From Pelagimonas sp. (GTDB taxonomy: Bacteria > Pseudomonadota > Alphaproteobacteria > Rhodobacterales > Rhodobacteraceae): DNA of 55,452 nt. Position 1 is the stretch's first letter, and the number at the start of each line of letters is the position of its first letter. The DNA lies in the NCBI GenBank assembly GCA_025210265.1, contig JAOASD010000014.1:1-55452 (forward strand), in the 5' to 3' direction. This document shows positions 42,612-51,876 of this stretch, piece after piece. The position numbers and the translations under genes are program-made. The notes under the pieces were generated by a model. That model did no database searches, was not told where the DNA came from, and saw only the letters and a program-made list of their open reading frames with translations.

Positions 42612-43403
42612 ATGACCAGGATCGACGCCAAATTCGCCACGCTGCGGGACCAGGGCAAAAAGGGCTTTGTCGCCTATATCATGGCGGGTGACCCGGATTA
42701 CGATACCGCACTGGAGGTCATGAAAGGCCTGCCGGGCGCAGGTGTGGACGTGATCGAACTGGGCCTGCCCTTCACCGACCCGATGGCCGATGGCCCGACC
42801 ATTCAGCTGGCCGGTCAGCGCGCGCTTGAATCCGGCATGACGCTGGAGCGCACCCTGCAGATGGTGCGCGATTTCCGCGAAACCGATGCAGAGACGCCGG
42901 TTGTGCTGATGGGCTATTACAACCCGATTTACAGCCGGGGGGTGGATACCTTTCTGGCAGATGCCAAAGAGGCGGGGATTGACGGGCTGATCGTGGTCGA
43001 TCTGCCGCCGGAAGAGGACGAAGAGCTGTGCCTGCCGGCCCAAGCTGCGGGCCTGAACTTTATCCGCCTCGCGACGCCCACCACCGATGACGCGCGCCTG
43101 CCCAAAGTGCTGCAGAACACCTCGGGCTTTGTTTATTACGTGTCGATCACCGGGATCACCGGGGCCGCCGCCGCCGAGGCCGCTGATGTGGCCCCCGAAG
43201 TGGCGCGCATCAAGGCGAAGACCGATCTGCCGGTCATTGTCGGCTTTGGCATTCGCAGCCCGGAAACCGCGGAATCGATTGCTGGTGTGGCGGATGGCTG
43301 CGTTGTGGGCTCTGCCATTGTCAGTGAAATCGCAGCGGGCAAACCCGTGGCCGAGGTGCTGGATTTTGTTGCGGGGCTGGCTGGCGGCGCGCATCGCGCC
43401 TGA
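42612..43403 (+). CDS. trpA: Tryptophan synthase alpha subunit
   Basis: Cleaves indole-3-glycerol phosphate to indole for TrpB. 263-residue TIM barrel with catalytic Glu in [19 protein letters not shown] (and Asp in the same segment), [14 protein letters not shown], and phosphate-binding GFGIRSPE and GSAIV. The last codons GGC-GCG-CAT-CGC-GCC can form a short hairpin ending at the stop. ATG at 42612 follows GAGGGAGCGCC. Confidence 0.97.
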   Translation: MTRIDAKFATLRDQGKKGFVAYIMAGDPDYDTALEVMKGLPGAGVDVIELGLPFTDPMADGPTIQLAGQRALESGMTLERTLQMVRDFRETDAETPVVLMGYYNPIYSRGVDTFLADAKEAGIDGLIVVDLPPEEDEELCLPAQAAGLNFIRLATPTTDDARLPKVLQNTSGFVYYVSITGITGAAAAEAADVAPEVARIKAKTDLPVIVGFGIRSPETAESIAGVADGCVVGSAIVSEIAAGKPVAEVLDFVAGLAGGAHRA

Positions 43404-43580
43404 ATACGGGCCTGCATACAGGTGGCGCGTGGGGGTGAGCCTTGCGCGGCTGCCTTTTTTCCAGATCTGACCGGGCGCAAAGGGGGCGACGCGCGACGGC
43501 TGTTTCCCGCGCGGGTTTCGCCTGATACATCTTGCGCCTGTCCTGTTGGGGCTGGGACTGTGACGTAAGGCAAAGCGCCA

Positions 43581-44966
43581 CTACTCGGGCGGTGGGGGCT
43601 GTGCCCTGTCCAAATGTGCCCTGTCCAAAAGCGCGGCCATTGTGCTGGCCAGCTCCTCTCGGCGGACGGGTTTTGGCACATGGGCGTCGATTCCCTGCCG
43701 CAGATAATCGGCAACCTGATGGGTCATGGCATTGGCGGAGAGCGCGATGATCGGGACGCGGCCAAGCTGCGGGCGGCTGGCCTCAAATGCGCGGATCATC
43801 GACGCGGCCTCCAGCCCGTCCATTTCGGGCATATTCACATCCATCAGGATCATGTCGAACGGATCGGCGCAGTGTTGTTCCACGGCCTCGGCACCATTTT
43901 CCACAATCACCGGGGCGATGTCATAGCGGCGCAGCATCAGCTGCAGGACGCGCTGGTTGGTGCGATTGTCCTCGGCTGACAGAATGCGCCAGGGGCGGCT
44001 GCGCAGCAGGGGGCCGGGGTCGGCGTGCTGTGTGGCGGTTGCGGCGGTGAGCCCGCTTTCGGCAGGCGTCAGCGCAAGGCTGGCCACAAAACGCGCGCCG
44101 CAGGGATCCACGGGCTGAAACACCAGATCCCCGCCCATCATGCGGCACAATCTGCGGGAAATGGCGAGCCCAAGCCCGGTGCCGCCAAATTTGCGTGTGA
44201 TTGAGGCATCTGTCTGTGAAAATGCAGAAAACAGCCTGTGTCGCTGTTCGGCGGGAACGCCTGGGCCGCTGTCTTCGACCGCGATATGCAGTTGCTCTGT
44301 CCCGATTGAGATCAGCAGGGTCACATGCCCGGTATCGGTGAATTTTATGGCGTTGGATAACAGATTGGCCACGACCTGCTGTAGGCGGGTCGGGTCCAGC
44401 ATGAACAACCCGTTTTGCGGCCCGTCAATGCGCAGGCCAAAGCGCAGCCCTTTGTCTTCGGCCCGTTGCCCATGGATCTGCGCAACGCCGCGCAGCAAAG
44501 TGGCGGGGTCTGTGGGGCGCAGCTCCAGCTCCATTTTGTTGGCTTCGATCTTGGTCAGGTCCAGCAGATCGTTCAGCAGGCTGAGCAGGGTTTCGCCTGA
44601 ATTCAGGATCAGCCCGACCATTTCCTGCTGACCTGGATCCAGATCGCTTTCGGCCAGTGCAGTGGTGATCCCCAGCACACCGTTCAGCGGCGTGCGGATT
44701 TCATGGCTGATCATGGCAAGAAAGGCGCTTTTGGCCTCATTCGCCTGTTCTGCCAGTTGTTTGGCCTGCTCAAGTTCCGCCGTGCGGGCGCTGACCATTT
44801 CCTCCAGGCTGTTGGCCTGAGCTTTGAGGGCCTGGTTGGCTTCCCATACTTCGCGGGAGCGTTGTTCCAGCAGGGTTTCGGCCTCGGCCCGCGCGTGTTT
44901 TTCCCGTTCATAGCGCCGACGGGAGACGCGCCCATCCTCGGGCCTGCTGAGGGTCGGGGGCCCCAT
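43581..44966 (-). CDS. Hybrid histidine kinase paired with H-NOX
   Basis: A 461-residue soluble kinase: coiled coil at about 20-75 (RRRYEREKHARAEAE... AELEQAKQLAEQA), HisKA with His in MISHEIRTPLNG (about 87), HATPase with LLSNAIKFTDTG, DSGPGVP and GGTGLGLAIS, and a C-terminal receiver with acceptor Asp in MILMDVNMPEMDG. No membrane segment or own sensor domain, so the input is probably the H-NOX protein encoded 4 bp upstream. This is the HnoK arrangement; nitric oxide binding by H-NOX typically inhibits such kinases. The output partner is not adjacent. Confidence 0.92.
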   Translation of the reverse strand: MGPPTLSRPEDGRVSRRRYEREKHARAEAETLLEQRSREVWEANQALKAQANSLEEMVSARTAELEQAKQLAEQANEAKSAFLAMISHEIRTPLNGVLGITTALAESDLDPGQQEMVGLILNSGETLLSLLNDLLDLTKIEANKMELELRPTDPATLLRGVAQIHGQRAEDKGLRFGLRIDGPQNGLFMLDPTRLQQVVANLLSNAIKFTDTGHVTLLISIGTEQLHIAVEDSGPGVPAEQRHRLFSAFSQTDASITRKFGGTGLGLAISRRLCRMMGGDLVFQPVDPCGARFVASLALTPAESGLTAATATQHADPGPLLRSRPWRILSAEDNRTNQRVLQLMLRRYDIAPVIVENGAEAVEQHCADPFDMILMDVNMPEMDGLEAASMIRAFEASRPQLGRVPIIALSANAMTHQVADYLRQGIDAHVPKPVRREELASTMAALLDRAHLDRAQPPPPE

Positions 44967-44970
44967 GCGC

Positions 44971-45516
44971 TTAGCCGGTCAGGACCACGTCAAACGCGGC
45001 CTCGCTGCGGCCATCGGGGGTGCGGTCCTGGACGGTGATGTCGGCTTTTTGTCCGAAATGGGCCACGCAGCTTTCGATCAGCCCATGGCAGAATGCGACC
45101 AGCGGCCTGTCAGATCTATAGGTCATGCGCAGCTGGCCCTGGCCGGTGCGTTCGGTTTCAAAGCTGGGCAGTTCCGCATCGGGGTAGAGTTTGCGCACCT
45201 CAACATGCACCTCGTTTTCGATGGCTTCCAGCATTTCCAATGCGCAGGTCTTGTCCTGAAAGAATTGCGGATAGCCCGCGGCAAAGCGTTCCATCATCCA
45301 TCCGCCAAAAGCGCGTTGCAGATCGTTGATCGGCAGGCCGGACACCTCGCTGATTTTGACGACGATGCTGACCAGTTCGCTACAGGGGTAATTGCCCACC
45401 GCAGTGTAGGCCCCGCCGTTGGACAGGGGCAGTTCGTCTAAAATATCATCGACGGCATCTTCGCCAATCGCGCCCTCGGCCATGGAAAGAAGTTCGGTAA
45501 AGACCATGCCTTTCAT
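44971..45516 (-). CDS. H-NOX haem nitric oxide sensor
   Basis: A 181-residue H-NOX (HNOB) domain: starts MKGMVFTELLSMAEGAIGED, proximal haem ligand His104 in NEVHVEVRKLYPDAELPSF, and the YxSxR haem-propionate motif as Tyr133, Ser135, Arg137 (MTYRSDRPL). No distal Tyr is evident, which favours an NO-selective sensor over an oxygen binder; inference. First gene before the hybrid kinase, in the standard H-NOX/kinase operon. Divergent from lldD with a 154-bp gap. Confidence 0.94.
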   Translation of the reverse strand: MKGMVFTELLSMAEGAIGEDAVDDILDELPLSNGGAYTAVGNYPCSELVSIVVKISEVSGLPINDLQRAFGGWMMERFAAGYPQFFQDKTCALEMLEAIENEVHVEVRKLYPDAELPSFETERTGQGQLRMTYRSDRPLVAFCHGLIESCVAHFGQKADITVQDRTPDGRSEAAFDVVLTG

Positions 45517-45624
45517 TGGGTTGCCTCCTTTGGCTGCCTGTGAACCGCGTCCTGTTCTGCCTGTTTCTAAGGCAATTGGGTGAACAGCCCCTTAAGCGGT
45601 GACGTCGCGTCTTGCGCCTTTTCT

Positions 45625-45657
45625 GCTAAATTGGTAAGTAAAGGTAACCAATTTAGC
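45625..45657. promoter_or_regulatory. Palindrome directly upstream of lldD
   Basis: Perfect 11-bp arms GCTAAATTGGT (45625-45635) and ACCAATTTAGC (45647-45657) separated by 11 nt, ending 13 bp before the lldD start and just before its GGAG ribosome site. The inner TTGGT...ACCAA halves recall FadR/LldR/PdhR-type (GntR) operators, though the spacing is wider than usual. It could also be an mRNA hairpin controlling translation. Confidence 0.75.
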
Positions 45658-45670
45658 CGGAGATCGCAGC

Positions 45671-46834
45671 ATGGCTGTCATCACAGAGATCGAAGACCTG
45701 AAACGCATCTATCAGCGCCGCGTGCCGCGCATGTTCTATGATTACTGCGAATCCGGCAGCTGGAGCGAACAGACCTTTCGCGAAAACAGCAGCGATTTCG
45801 ACCAGATTTATCTGCGTCAGCGGGTGGCGGTGGATATGGCGGGGCGTAGCACGGCAACGCAGATGATTGGTCAGGATGTGGCCATGCCTGTGGCGTTGGC
45901 TCCGGTTGGGTTGACGGGGATGCAGCACGCGGATGGGGAAATCAAAGCGGCGCGTGCGGCCAGCGATTTTGGCGTGCCCTATTGCCTGTCGACCATGTCG
46001 ATCTGTTCGATCGAGGACGTGGCGGAAAACACCGACAACCCCTTTTGGATGCAGGTTTATACCCTGAAAGACGATGATTTCATGCAGCGTCTGTTTGACC
46101 GTGCCAAGGATGCCAAATGCTCGGCTGCGGTGATCACGGTGGATCTGCAGTTGCTGGGGCAGCGCCATAAGGATCTGAAAAACGGGCTGTCCGCCCCGCC
46201 TAAACTGACGCCCAAATCCGTCGCCAATATGATGACAAAGGCGCAATGGGGGCTGGGGATGCTGGGGACCAAGCGGCGGTTCTTTGGCAATATTGTTGGT
46301 CATGCCAAGGGGGTGACTGATGCCAGCTCGCTGACCACCTGGACCGCTGAAAGCTTTGACCAGTCGTTGAACTGGGACCGTATTCGCGAGTTCCGTAAGA
46401 TGTGGGATGGCCCGTTGATCATCAAGGGCATCATCGACCCGCGCGATGCGTTGGAGGCCTGCAATGTGGGCGCTGACGCGATTGTGGTGTCCAACCATGG
46501 CGGGCGGCAGCTGGATGGGGCGCTGTCCTCGATCCGTGCGCTGGAGCCGATCATGGACGCGGTGGGCGACAGGATCGAAGTGCATCTGGATAGCGGTGTC
46601 CGGTCTGGTCAGGACGTGCTGAAAGCCACAGCCCTGGGGGCCAAGGGCTGCTGGATTGGGCGGGCCTATATCTATGGTCTGGGCGCGATGGGGCAGGCCG
46701 GCGTGACCAAGGCGCTGGAGCTGATGCACAAAGAGCTGGACACCTCCATGGCGCTGTGTGGGCATCGTGACATCAACACGGTCGATCGCGACATCCTGAT
46801 GGTGCCGCGTGGTTTTGCAGGCGACTGGGTATAA
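45671..46834 (+). CDS. lldD: FMN-dependent L-lactate dehydrogenase
   Basis: Oxidises L-lactate to pyruvate, passing electrons to the respiratory chain. 387 residues of the FMN alpha-hydroxyacid dehydrogenase family: FYDYCESGSWSEQTF, PVALAPVGLTGMQHADGE, STMSICSIEDV, WMQVYTLKDD, the FMN/substrate site VVSNHGGRQLDGALSSI with the catalytic His, and DSGVRSGQDVLKA. Family members on glycolate or other hydroxyacids cannot be excluded. Alone on the plus strand, with its own palindromic control site; a repeat hairpin follows its stop. Confidence 0.93.
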   Translation: MAVITEIEDLKRIYQRRVPRMFYDYCESGSWSEQTFRENSSDFDQIYLRQRVAVDMAGRSTATQMIGQDVAMPVALAPVGLTGMQHADGEIKAARAASDFGVPYCLSTMSICSIEDVAENTDNPFWMQVYTLKDDDFMQRLFDRAKDAKCSAAVITVDLQLLGQRHKDLKNGLSAPPKLTPKSVANMMTKAQWGLGMLGTKRRFFGNIVGHAKGVTDASSLTTWTAESFDQSLNWDRIREFRKMWDGPLIIKGIIDPRDALEACNVGADAIVVSNHGGRQLDGALSSIRALEPIMDAVGDRIEVHLDSGVRSGQDVLKATALGAKGCWIGRAYIYGLGAMGQAGVTKALELMHKELDTSMALCGHRDINTVDRDILMVPRGFAGDWV

Positions 46835-46843
46835 TATCGGTGC

Positions 46844-46866
46844 GGTGGGTTAAAAACCCACCCTAC
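46844..46866. repeat. Palindromic intergenic repeat, copy C
   Basis: GGTGGGTTAAAAACCCACC then CTAC, with perfect GGTGGGTT/AACCCACC arms. It lies 10 bp after the lldD stop and may act as a 3' end hairpin for that transcript. Confidence 0.9.
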
Positions 46867-47110
46867 ATCCTGTTTTGGGTTTGAGTGTCCCGGTGACGTG
46901 GCCTCATTTTCGGTATCTGGGTCTGGATCCCGACCCTAGGATCTGCCCGGAACACAAAGATTTAACACTCCTCTCCTATAACACTCTCGTGAGGTCGGGG
47001 TTTCCCGCCTTTGGTGTTGCGCATCCGCACCTATCTTTGTCAGAGTAACCGACAGGAGGCAGGTGGTGGCGCGTTGGGCGTCGCCCTCTGGCAGAGACAA
47101 GGAGTTCCAA

Positions 47111-48580
47111 GTGAAAGCTCAATCCCTCGCCCTTGCCCGGCAGAACGCGACGCCCTTGCGGCTGTTCTGGCTGGCTACGTTGTCCATGATCGTGATCTTG
47201 TCCCAGACAGTGATGGCACAGGCGCGTGGCGTCCCTGAAAGCTTTGCGGACCTGGCAGAACGCATCAGCCCCTCGGTGGTGAACATCACCACATCCACAA
47301 CCGTGGCTGGGCGTACCGGCCCGCAGGGCATCGTCCCCGAAGGCTCGCCTTTCGAGGATTTCTTCCGCGAATTTCAGGATCGTGGTGGGGATGGCAACCG
47401 CCCCCGGCGCAGCTCGGCCCTTGGGTCGGGATTCGTGATTTCCGAGGACGGGTTTATCGTCACCAACAACCACGTGATCGAAGGCGCCGATGAGATCCAG
47501 ATCGAATTTTTCGAAGGGTTCGAACTGCCGGCGCAATTGGTTGGCACCGACCCCAACACCGATATCGCCCTGCTGAAGGTCGAGGCCGAGGGCCCGCTGA
47601 AATTCGTCAGCTTTGGCGACAGCGATGTGGCCCGTGTGGGTGACTGGGTCATGGCTATGGGTAACCCGCTGGGGCAGGGGTTTTCTGTCTCTGCCGGGAT
47701 CGTGTCGGCCCGTAACCGCGCGCTTAGTGGGACTTATGACGATTACATCCAGACTGATGCGGCCATCAACCGGGGCAACTCGGGCGGGCCGCTGTTCAAC
47801 ATGGATGGCGAGGTGATCGGCGTGAACACCGCGATTCTGTCGCCCAATGGTGGCTCGATCGGGATCGGCTTTTCCATGGCGTCGAACGTGGTGACGCGGG
47901 TGGTCGACCAGTTGAAGGAATTTGGCGAAACCCGCCGCGGCTGGCTGGGTGTGCGCATTCAGGATGTGACCGAAGATATGGCCGAAGCGATGGGCCTGGA
48001 TGAGGCCAAAGGCGCGCTGGTCTCCGATGTGCCGGAGGGGCCAGCCCAGGACGGCGGTATGCAGGCAGGCGATGTGATCATCAGCTTTGACGGGGTCACG
48101 GTGGATGATACGCGTCAGCTGGTGCGTGTTGTGGCCAATACTCAGGTTGGCAAAACTGTTCGGGTTGTGATCAGCCGCGACGGCAGCACTGAGACCCTGA
48201 AAATCACGCTGGGCCGCCGCGAAGAGGCCGAAGGCGCTGTGCCCGCCGCCGCCCCTGCGACGCCGGAAGAGCCCTCCAGCATGGATTTGATGGGCCTGAC
48301 TCTCAGCCCGCTGACCCCGGAAATGCGGGCCGAAGGCGATGTGCCCGACAGCATTGAGGGCCTTGCGGTTCTGGATGTGGATGAAACCTCGCCCGCGTTT
48401 GAAAAAGGGCTGCGCGCAGGGGATATCATCACCGAAGCGGGCCAAAGCGCGGTGCTGACGCTGCAGGATCTGCAGGACCGTGTGGCGGATGCGAAAGAGG
48501 CGGGGCGCAAATTCATTTTGCTGCTGGTGCGCCGCGGCGGCGATCCGCGCTTTGTCGCGCTGAGCCTGGAAGACGGCTGA
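47111..48580 (+). CDS. Do-type periplasmic serine protease (DegP-like)
   Basis: Protein quality-control protease of 489 residues: signal peptide about 1-36 (hydrophobic LFWLATLSMIVIL, cut after AQA), trypsin-like domain with His121 (TNNHVIEG), Asp151 (NTDIALL) and Ser224 (RGNSGGPL), then two PDZ domains (about 295-390 and 400-489). GTG at 47111 is chosen because AAGGAG lies 6 bp before it and the signal peptide then has normal length; an upstream GTG lacks such a site. Followed by a strong terminator. Confidence 0.94.
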   Translation: MKAQSLALARQNATPLRLFWLATLSMIVILSQTVMAQARGVPESFADLAERISPSVVNITTSTTVAGRTGPQGIVPEGSPFEDFFREFQDRGGDGNRPRRSSALGSGFVISEDGFIVTNNHVIEGADEIQIEFFEGFELPAQLVGTDPNTDIALLKVEAEGPLKFVSFGDSDVARVGDWVMAMGNPLGQGFSVSAGIVSARNRALSGTYDDYIQTDAAINRGNSGGPLFNMDGEVIGVNTAILSPNGGSIGIGFSMASNVVTRVVDQLKEFGETRRGWLGVRIQDVTEDMAEAMGLDEAKGALVSDVPEGPAQDGGMQAGDVIISFDGVTVDDTRQLVRVVANTQVGKTVRVVISRDGSTETLKITLGRREEAEGAVPAAAPATPEEPSSMDLMGLTLSPLTPEMRAEGDVPDSIEGLAVLDVDETSPAFEKGLRAGDIITEAGQSAVLTLQDLQDRVADAKEAGRKFILLLVRRGGDPRFVALSLEDG

Positions 48581-48624
48581 TTGCAGACGGGTCTCCTGCA
48601 TCCGAGGTAGACCATACCAATCGT

Positions 48625-48651
48625 AAAAGGCGCCTGTATGGGCGCCTTTTT
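48625..48651. terminator. Intrinsic terminator after the Do-type protease
   Basis: Perfect 10-bp arms AAAAGGCGCC (48625-48634) and GGCGCCTTTT (48641-48650) around TGTATG, with a T5 run on the plus strand and A4 on the left. It can also serve the minus-strand lipoprotein gene that ends at 48677. Confidence 0.92.
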
Positions 48652-48676
48652 GCGTTTGTGAGCAATGTCTGATGGG

Positions 48677-49306
48677 TTAGCCGGCTGAGGCCTGAACGCT
48701 GATCAATCCCAAAGACCGCGCGGTTTCCAAAGACAGTTTGTCACTGTCCAGCCCCCGGTCTGCTTGATAGCGCCGCACAGCTGCCGAGGTCGGCGCATCA
48801 TAGCGTCCGGTGATGTTGCCGCCAAAATACCCCCGCGCGGCCAGCGCCCGTTGCAGCGATGCGGTGAACTCCGGGGTTTGTTCCTCGGGGCAGGCGGCTT
48901 CGAAACGCAGTTCTGATTTCGGGCGGACGATCCGGGACACCGGGCCGCGTCGATAGACGGGGGGGCGCAGCACCGTGCCATCGGGCGCGATTTCGGCCTG
49001 CAGCACCAAAACATCCCCGATGACATTTTCGGTCAGGGCCGGGATCTGTTCGCGCGCCCAGCACTGGCGGCGCGCGCTGGGCAGCGGCGGGGCGGGTTGG
49101 GCTGGCGTCAATCGGACCGGCGCGGATTCGGAAAGCGGGGCAAGCGCGCTGTCCACCTGGGCTTCGACTGCGGCGATTGTGATGTCTTCGGGCAGGGGGG
49201 CGGGCGTGGTCAGCACCTGCTCTGACCGCTCCACGGAGGGGGCCAGATCAGGCTGGACGCAGGCCGCAAGGGCCAGCGCCGCAAAAGGGGCAAATCTGCG
49301 CTTCAT
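48677..49306 (-). CDS. Lipoprotein with peptidoglycan-binding domain
   Basis: A 209-residue protein. The signal MKRRFAPFAALALAAC ends in a lipobox (LALAAC, Cys16), so it is probably an anchored lipoprotein. A Pro/Ala-rich stretch spans about 17-80, and a conserved Cys pair (QCWAREQIP and FEAACPEE) may form a disulfide. C-terminal PG_binding_1 type repeat: FTASLQRALAARGYFGGNIT then GRYDAPTSAAVRRYQADRGL. Expected on the periplasmic side of the outer membrane. An ATG 8 codons upstream would spoil the signal peptide. Confidence 0.85.
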   Translation of the reverse strand: MKRRFAPFAALALAACVQPDLAPSVERSEQVLTTPAPLPEDITIAAVEAQVDSALAPLSESAPVRLTPAQPAPPLPSARRQCWAREQIPALTENVIGDVLVLQAEIAPDGTVLRPPVYRRGPVSRIVRPKSELRFEAACPEEQTPEFTASLQRALAARGYFGGNITGRYDAPTSAAVRRYQADRGLDSDKLSLETARSLGLISVQASAG

Positions 49307-49984
<678 letters not shown>

Positions 49985-49985
<1 letters not shown>

Positions 49986-50740
49986 TGATGCGCTTTGGCC
50001 AGACCGGGGCGCCGCGTCCGCCCATCCGCCTGCTGCAACGGTTTGTCCGCGGCGCGATTGTGACGTTGAGCCTGGGTCTGGCCGGGGCTGCCGCGGCCTC
50101 TGATTGCCCGGTGAGCGCAGAATATGGCGATCCCACGCGGGCCTATCCGCATGGGGTTCTGGGGGATGATATTGAATATCGCAGCCTGACGCTGATCGCT
50201 GGGGATGGCCGGAAAACAACAGTAACCCTTTCTGATGATAGGGTTTTCGAAGACATTCGCCCCCGGTTGGCTGACCTGGACGGGGATAGCTGCGCTGAGG
50301 TGATCACGGTTGAAAGCCAGTTTCAGACCGGCGCGCAGCTGTCGGTGTATAATGGGCGCGGTGAAAAAATCGCCGCCACGCCGCATATTGGCCAGCGCAA
50401 CCGCTGGTTGGCCCCGATCGGGGCGGCGGATCTGGATGGCGATGGCAAGATCGAGATCGCCTATATCGACCGCCCGCATCTGGCGAAAATCCTGCGGGTC
50501 TGGCGGTTTGATGGCGGGATGCTGACCCAGATTGCCAGCGCCAAGGGGCTGACCAATCACCGCATTGGCTGGGATTATATCGAAGGCGGCATCCGCGATT
50601 GCGGCACGGGCCCTGAGCTGATCACCGCCTCTGGCGATTGGCGTCATGTGCAGGCCACCCGGCTGAAGCCGACCCCCGCATCGACCGCGTTGGGCCCTTA
50701 TAGCGCCGAGGCCATTGCCCGCGCGCTGCGCTGCGAATAA
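49985..50740 (+). CDS. Exported VCBS/FG-GAP-repeat protein
   Basis: A 251-residue protein with a predicted signal peptide (about 20-40: VTLSLGLAGAAAAS, cut near ASD). It carries two DLDGD calcium-binding-like motifs (LADLDGDSCAEV and AADLDGDGKIEI) spaced about 57 residues apart, as in VCBS/FG-GAP beta-propeller repeats. Only two or three blades are seen, too few for a closed propeller alone. Translationally coupled to the ferredoxin; periplasmic role unknown. Confidence 0.85.
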
Positions 50741-50876
50741 CCGACGTAACAGGGCGCTTTCTTTGGCAAAACGCCCTGGGGCGCGCCTTGGCGGATCGGG
50801 TGCGCGGCCTGTGAAACCGGTGTTTTCCTGTCTGGGGGCTTCAAATCCCGGTCAGACCGGACTATCGCACTGTCCC

Positions 50877-51689
50877 ATGAAGATTTTGTTCCTCGGAGAT
50901 GTGGTCGGCCGCGCGGGGCGCGCCGCGGTCACAGAGCGCCTGCCCAAGCTGCGTGAAGACTGGCGGCTGGATTTTGTCGTGGTCAATGGCGAAAACGCCT
51001 CGAATGGGATGGGCCTGTCGGGCGAACATGCCAAGCTGCTGCTGGAGGCGGGGGCCGACGTGGTCACGCTGGGCGATCATGCCTTTGACCAAAAGGACAT
51101 GCTGACCTTTATCGAAGGGGAAAAGCGCATCATCCGTCCGATCAACTTTGCCAAACAGGCGCCGGGGCGCGGCGCGGCGTTGTTTGAGGATCGGCGCGGG
51201 CGCAAGGTGCTTGTGGCGCAGATCCTGGGTCAGGTCTTTATGAAACGCGCCTTTGACGATCCGTTTTCCGCGGCGGATGACACACTGCGGCGGCTGGCAG
51301 GGCAGGCGCAGGCGGTGCTGATTGATTTCCACTGCGAGGCCACCAGCGAAAAAATGGGCATGGGCCATTTTTGCGACGGGCGCGCCAGCCTTGTGGTCGG
51401 CACCCACACCCATGTGCCGACAGGCGATGCGCAGATCCTGCCCGGCGGCACGGCTTTCCTGAGCGACGCAGGCATGTGCGGCGATTACAACAGTGTGATC
51501 GGCATGGAAAAAGCCGAACCGCTCCGCCGTTTCGTGACGGGCATGAGCAAGACCCGCTTTCAGCCCGCCAAAGGCGAGGCCACCCTGTCCGGCGTTTATG
51601 TTGAGACAGATGATCGCACCGGGAAGGCCACCCGCATTGAAATGGTGCGCCAGGGCGGGCGGTTGCAACAATCCGGTCCTGCGCTTTAG
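50877..51689 (+). CDS. YmdB-like metallophosphoesterase (TIGR00282)
   Basis: A 270-residue calcineurin-like phosphodiesterase: metal ligands in LFLGDVVGRAGR, VNGENASNGMGL, LGDHAFD and GTHTHVPTGDAQIL, in the order typical of the YmdB family (2',3'-cyclic-nucleotide phosphodiesterase in Bacillus). Start ATG at 50877; upstream in-frame codons lack family sequence. Cellular role in this bacterium unknown. Confidence 0.92.
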   Translation: MKILFLGDVVGRAGRAAVTERLPKLREDWRLDFVVVNGENASNGMGLSGEHAKLLLEAGADVVTLGDHAFDQKDMLTFIEGEKRIIRPINFAKQAPGRGAALFEDRRGRKVLVAQILGQVFMKRAFDDPFSAADDTLRRLAGQAQAVLIDFHCEATSEKMGMGHFCDGRASLVVGTHTHVPTGDAQILPGGTAFLSDAGMCGDYNSVIGMEKAEPLRRFVTGMSKTRFQPAKGEATLSGVYVETDDRTGKATRIEMVRQGGRLQQSGPAL

Positions 51690-51876
51690 GCATTTTTCGG
51701 GGGCTTGTTCTGAAACCAGGCGGTCAGAGCACAGATCTGTCCTCAACTGATCTCGGGTTGTGCGCGCTCTTGTGTGGGGGCGTCTGCTTTGCCAGAATGC
51801 GTCTTTGCGCAAAGGGGCCATTCATCGGCACCGCGATTTCGAGTTTGAATTTGGCAGAGGCAAGGATCTGACCGCA

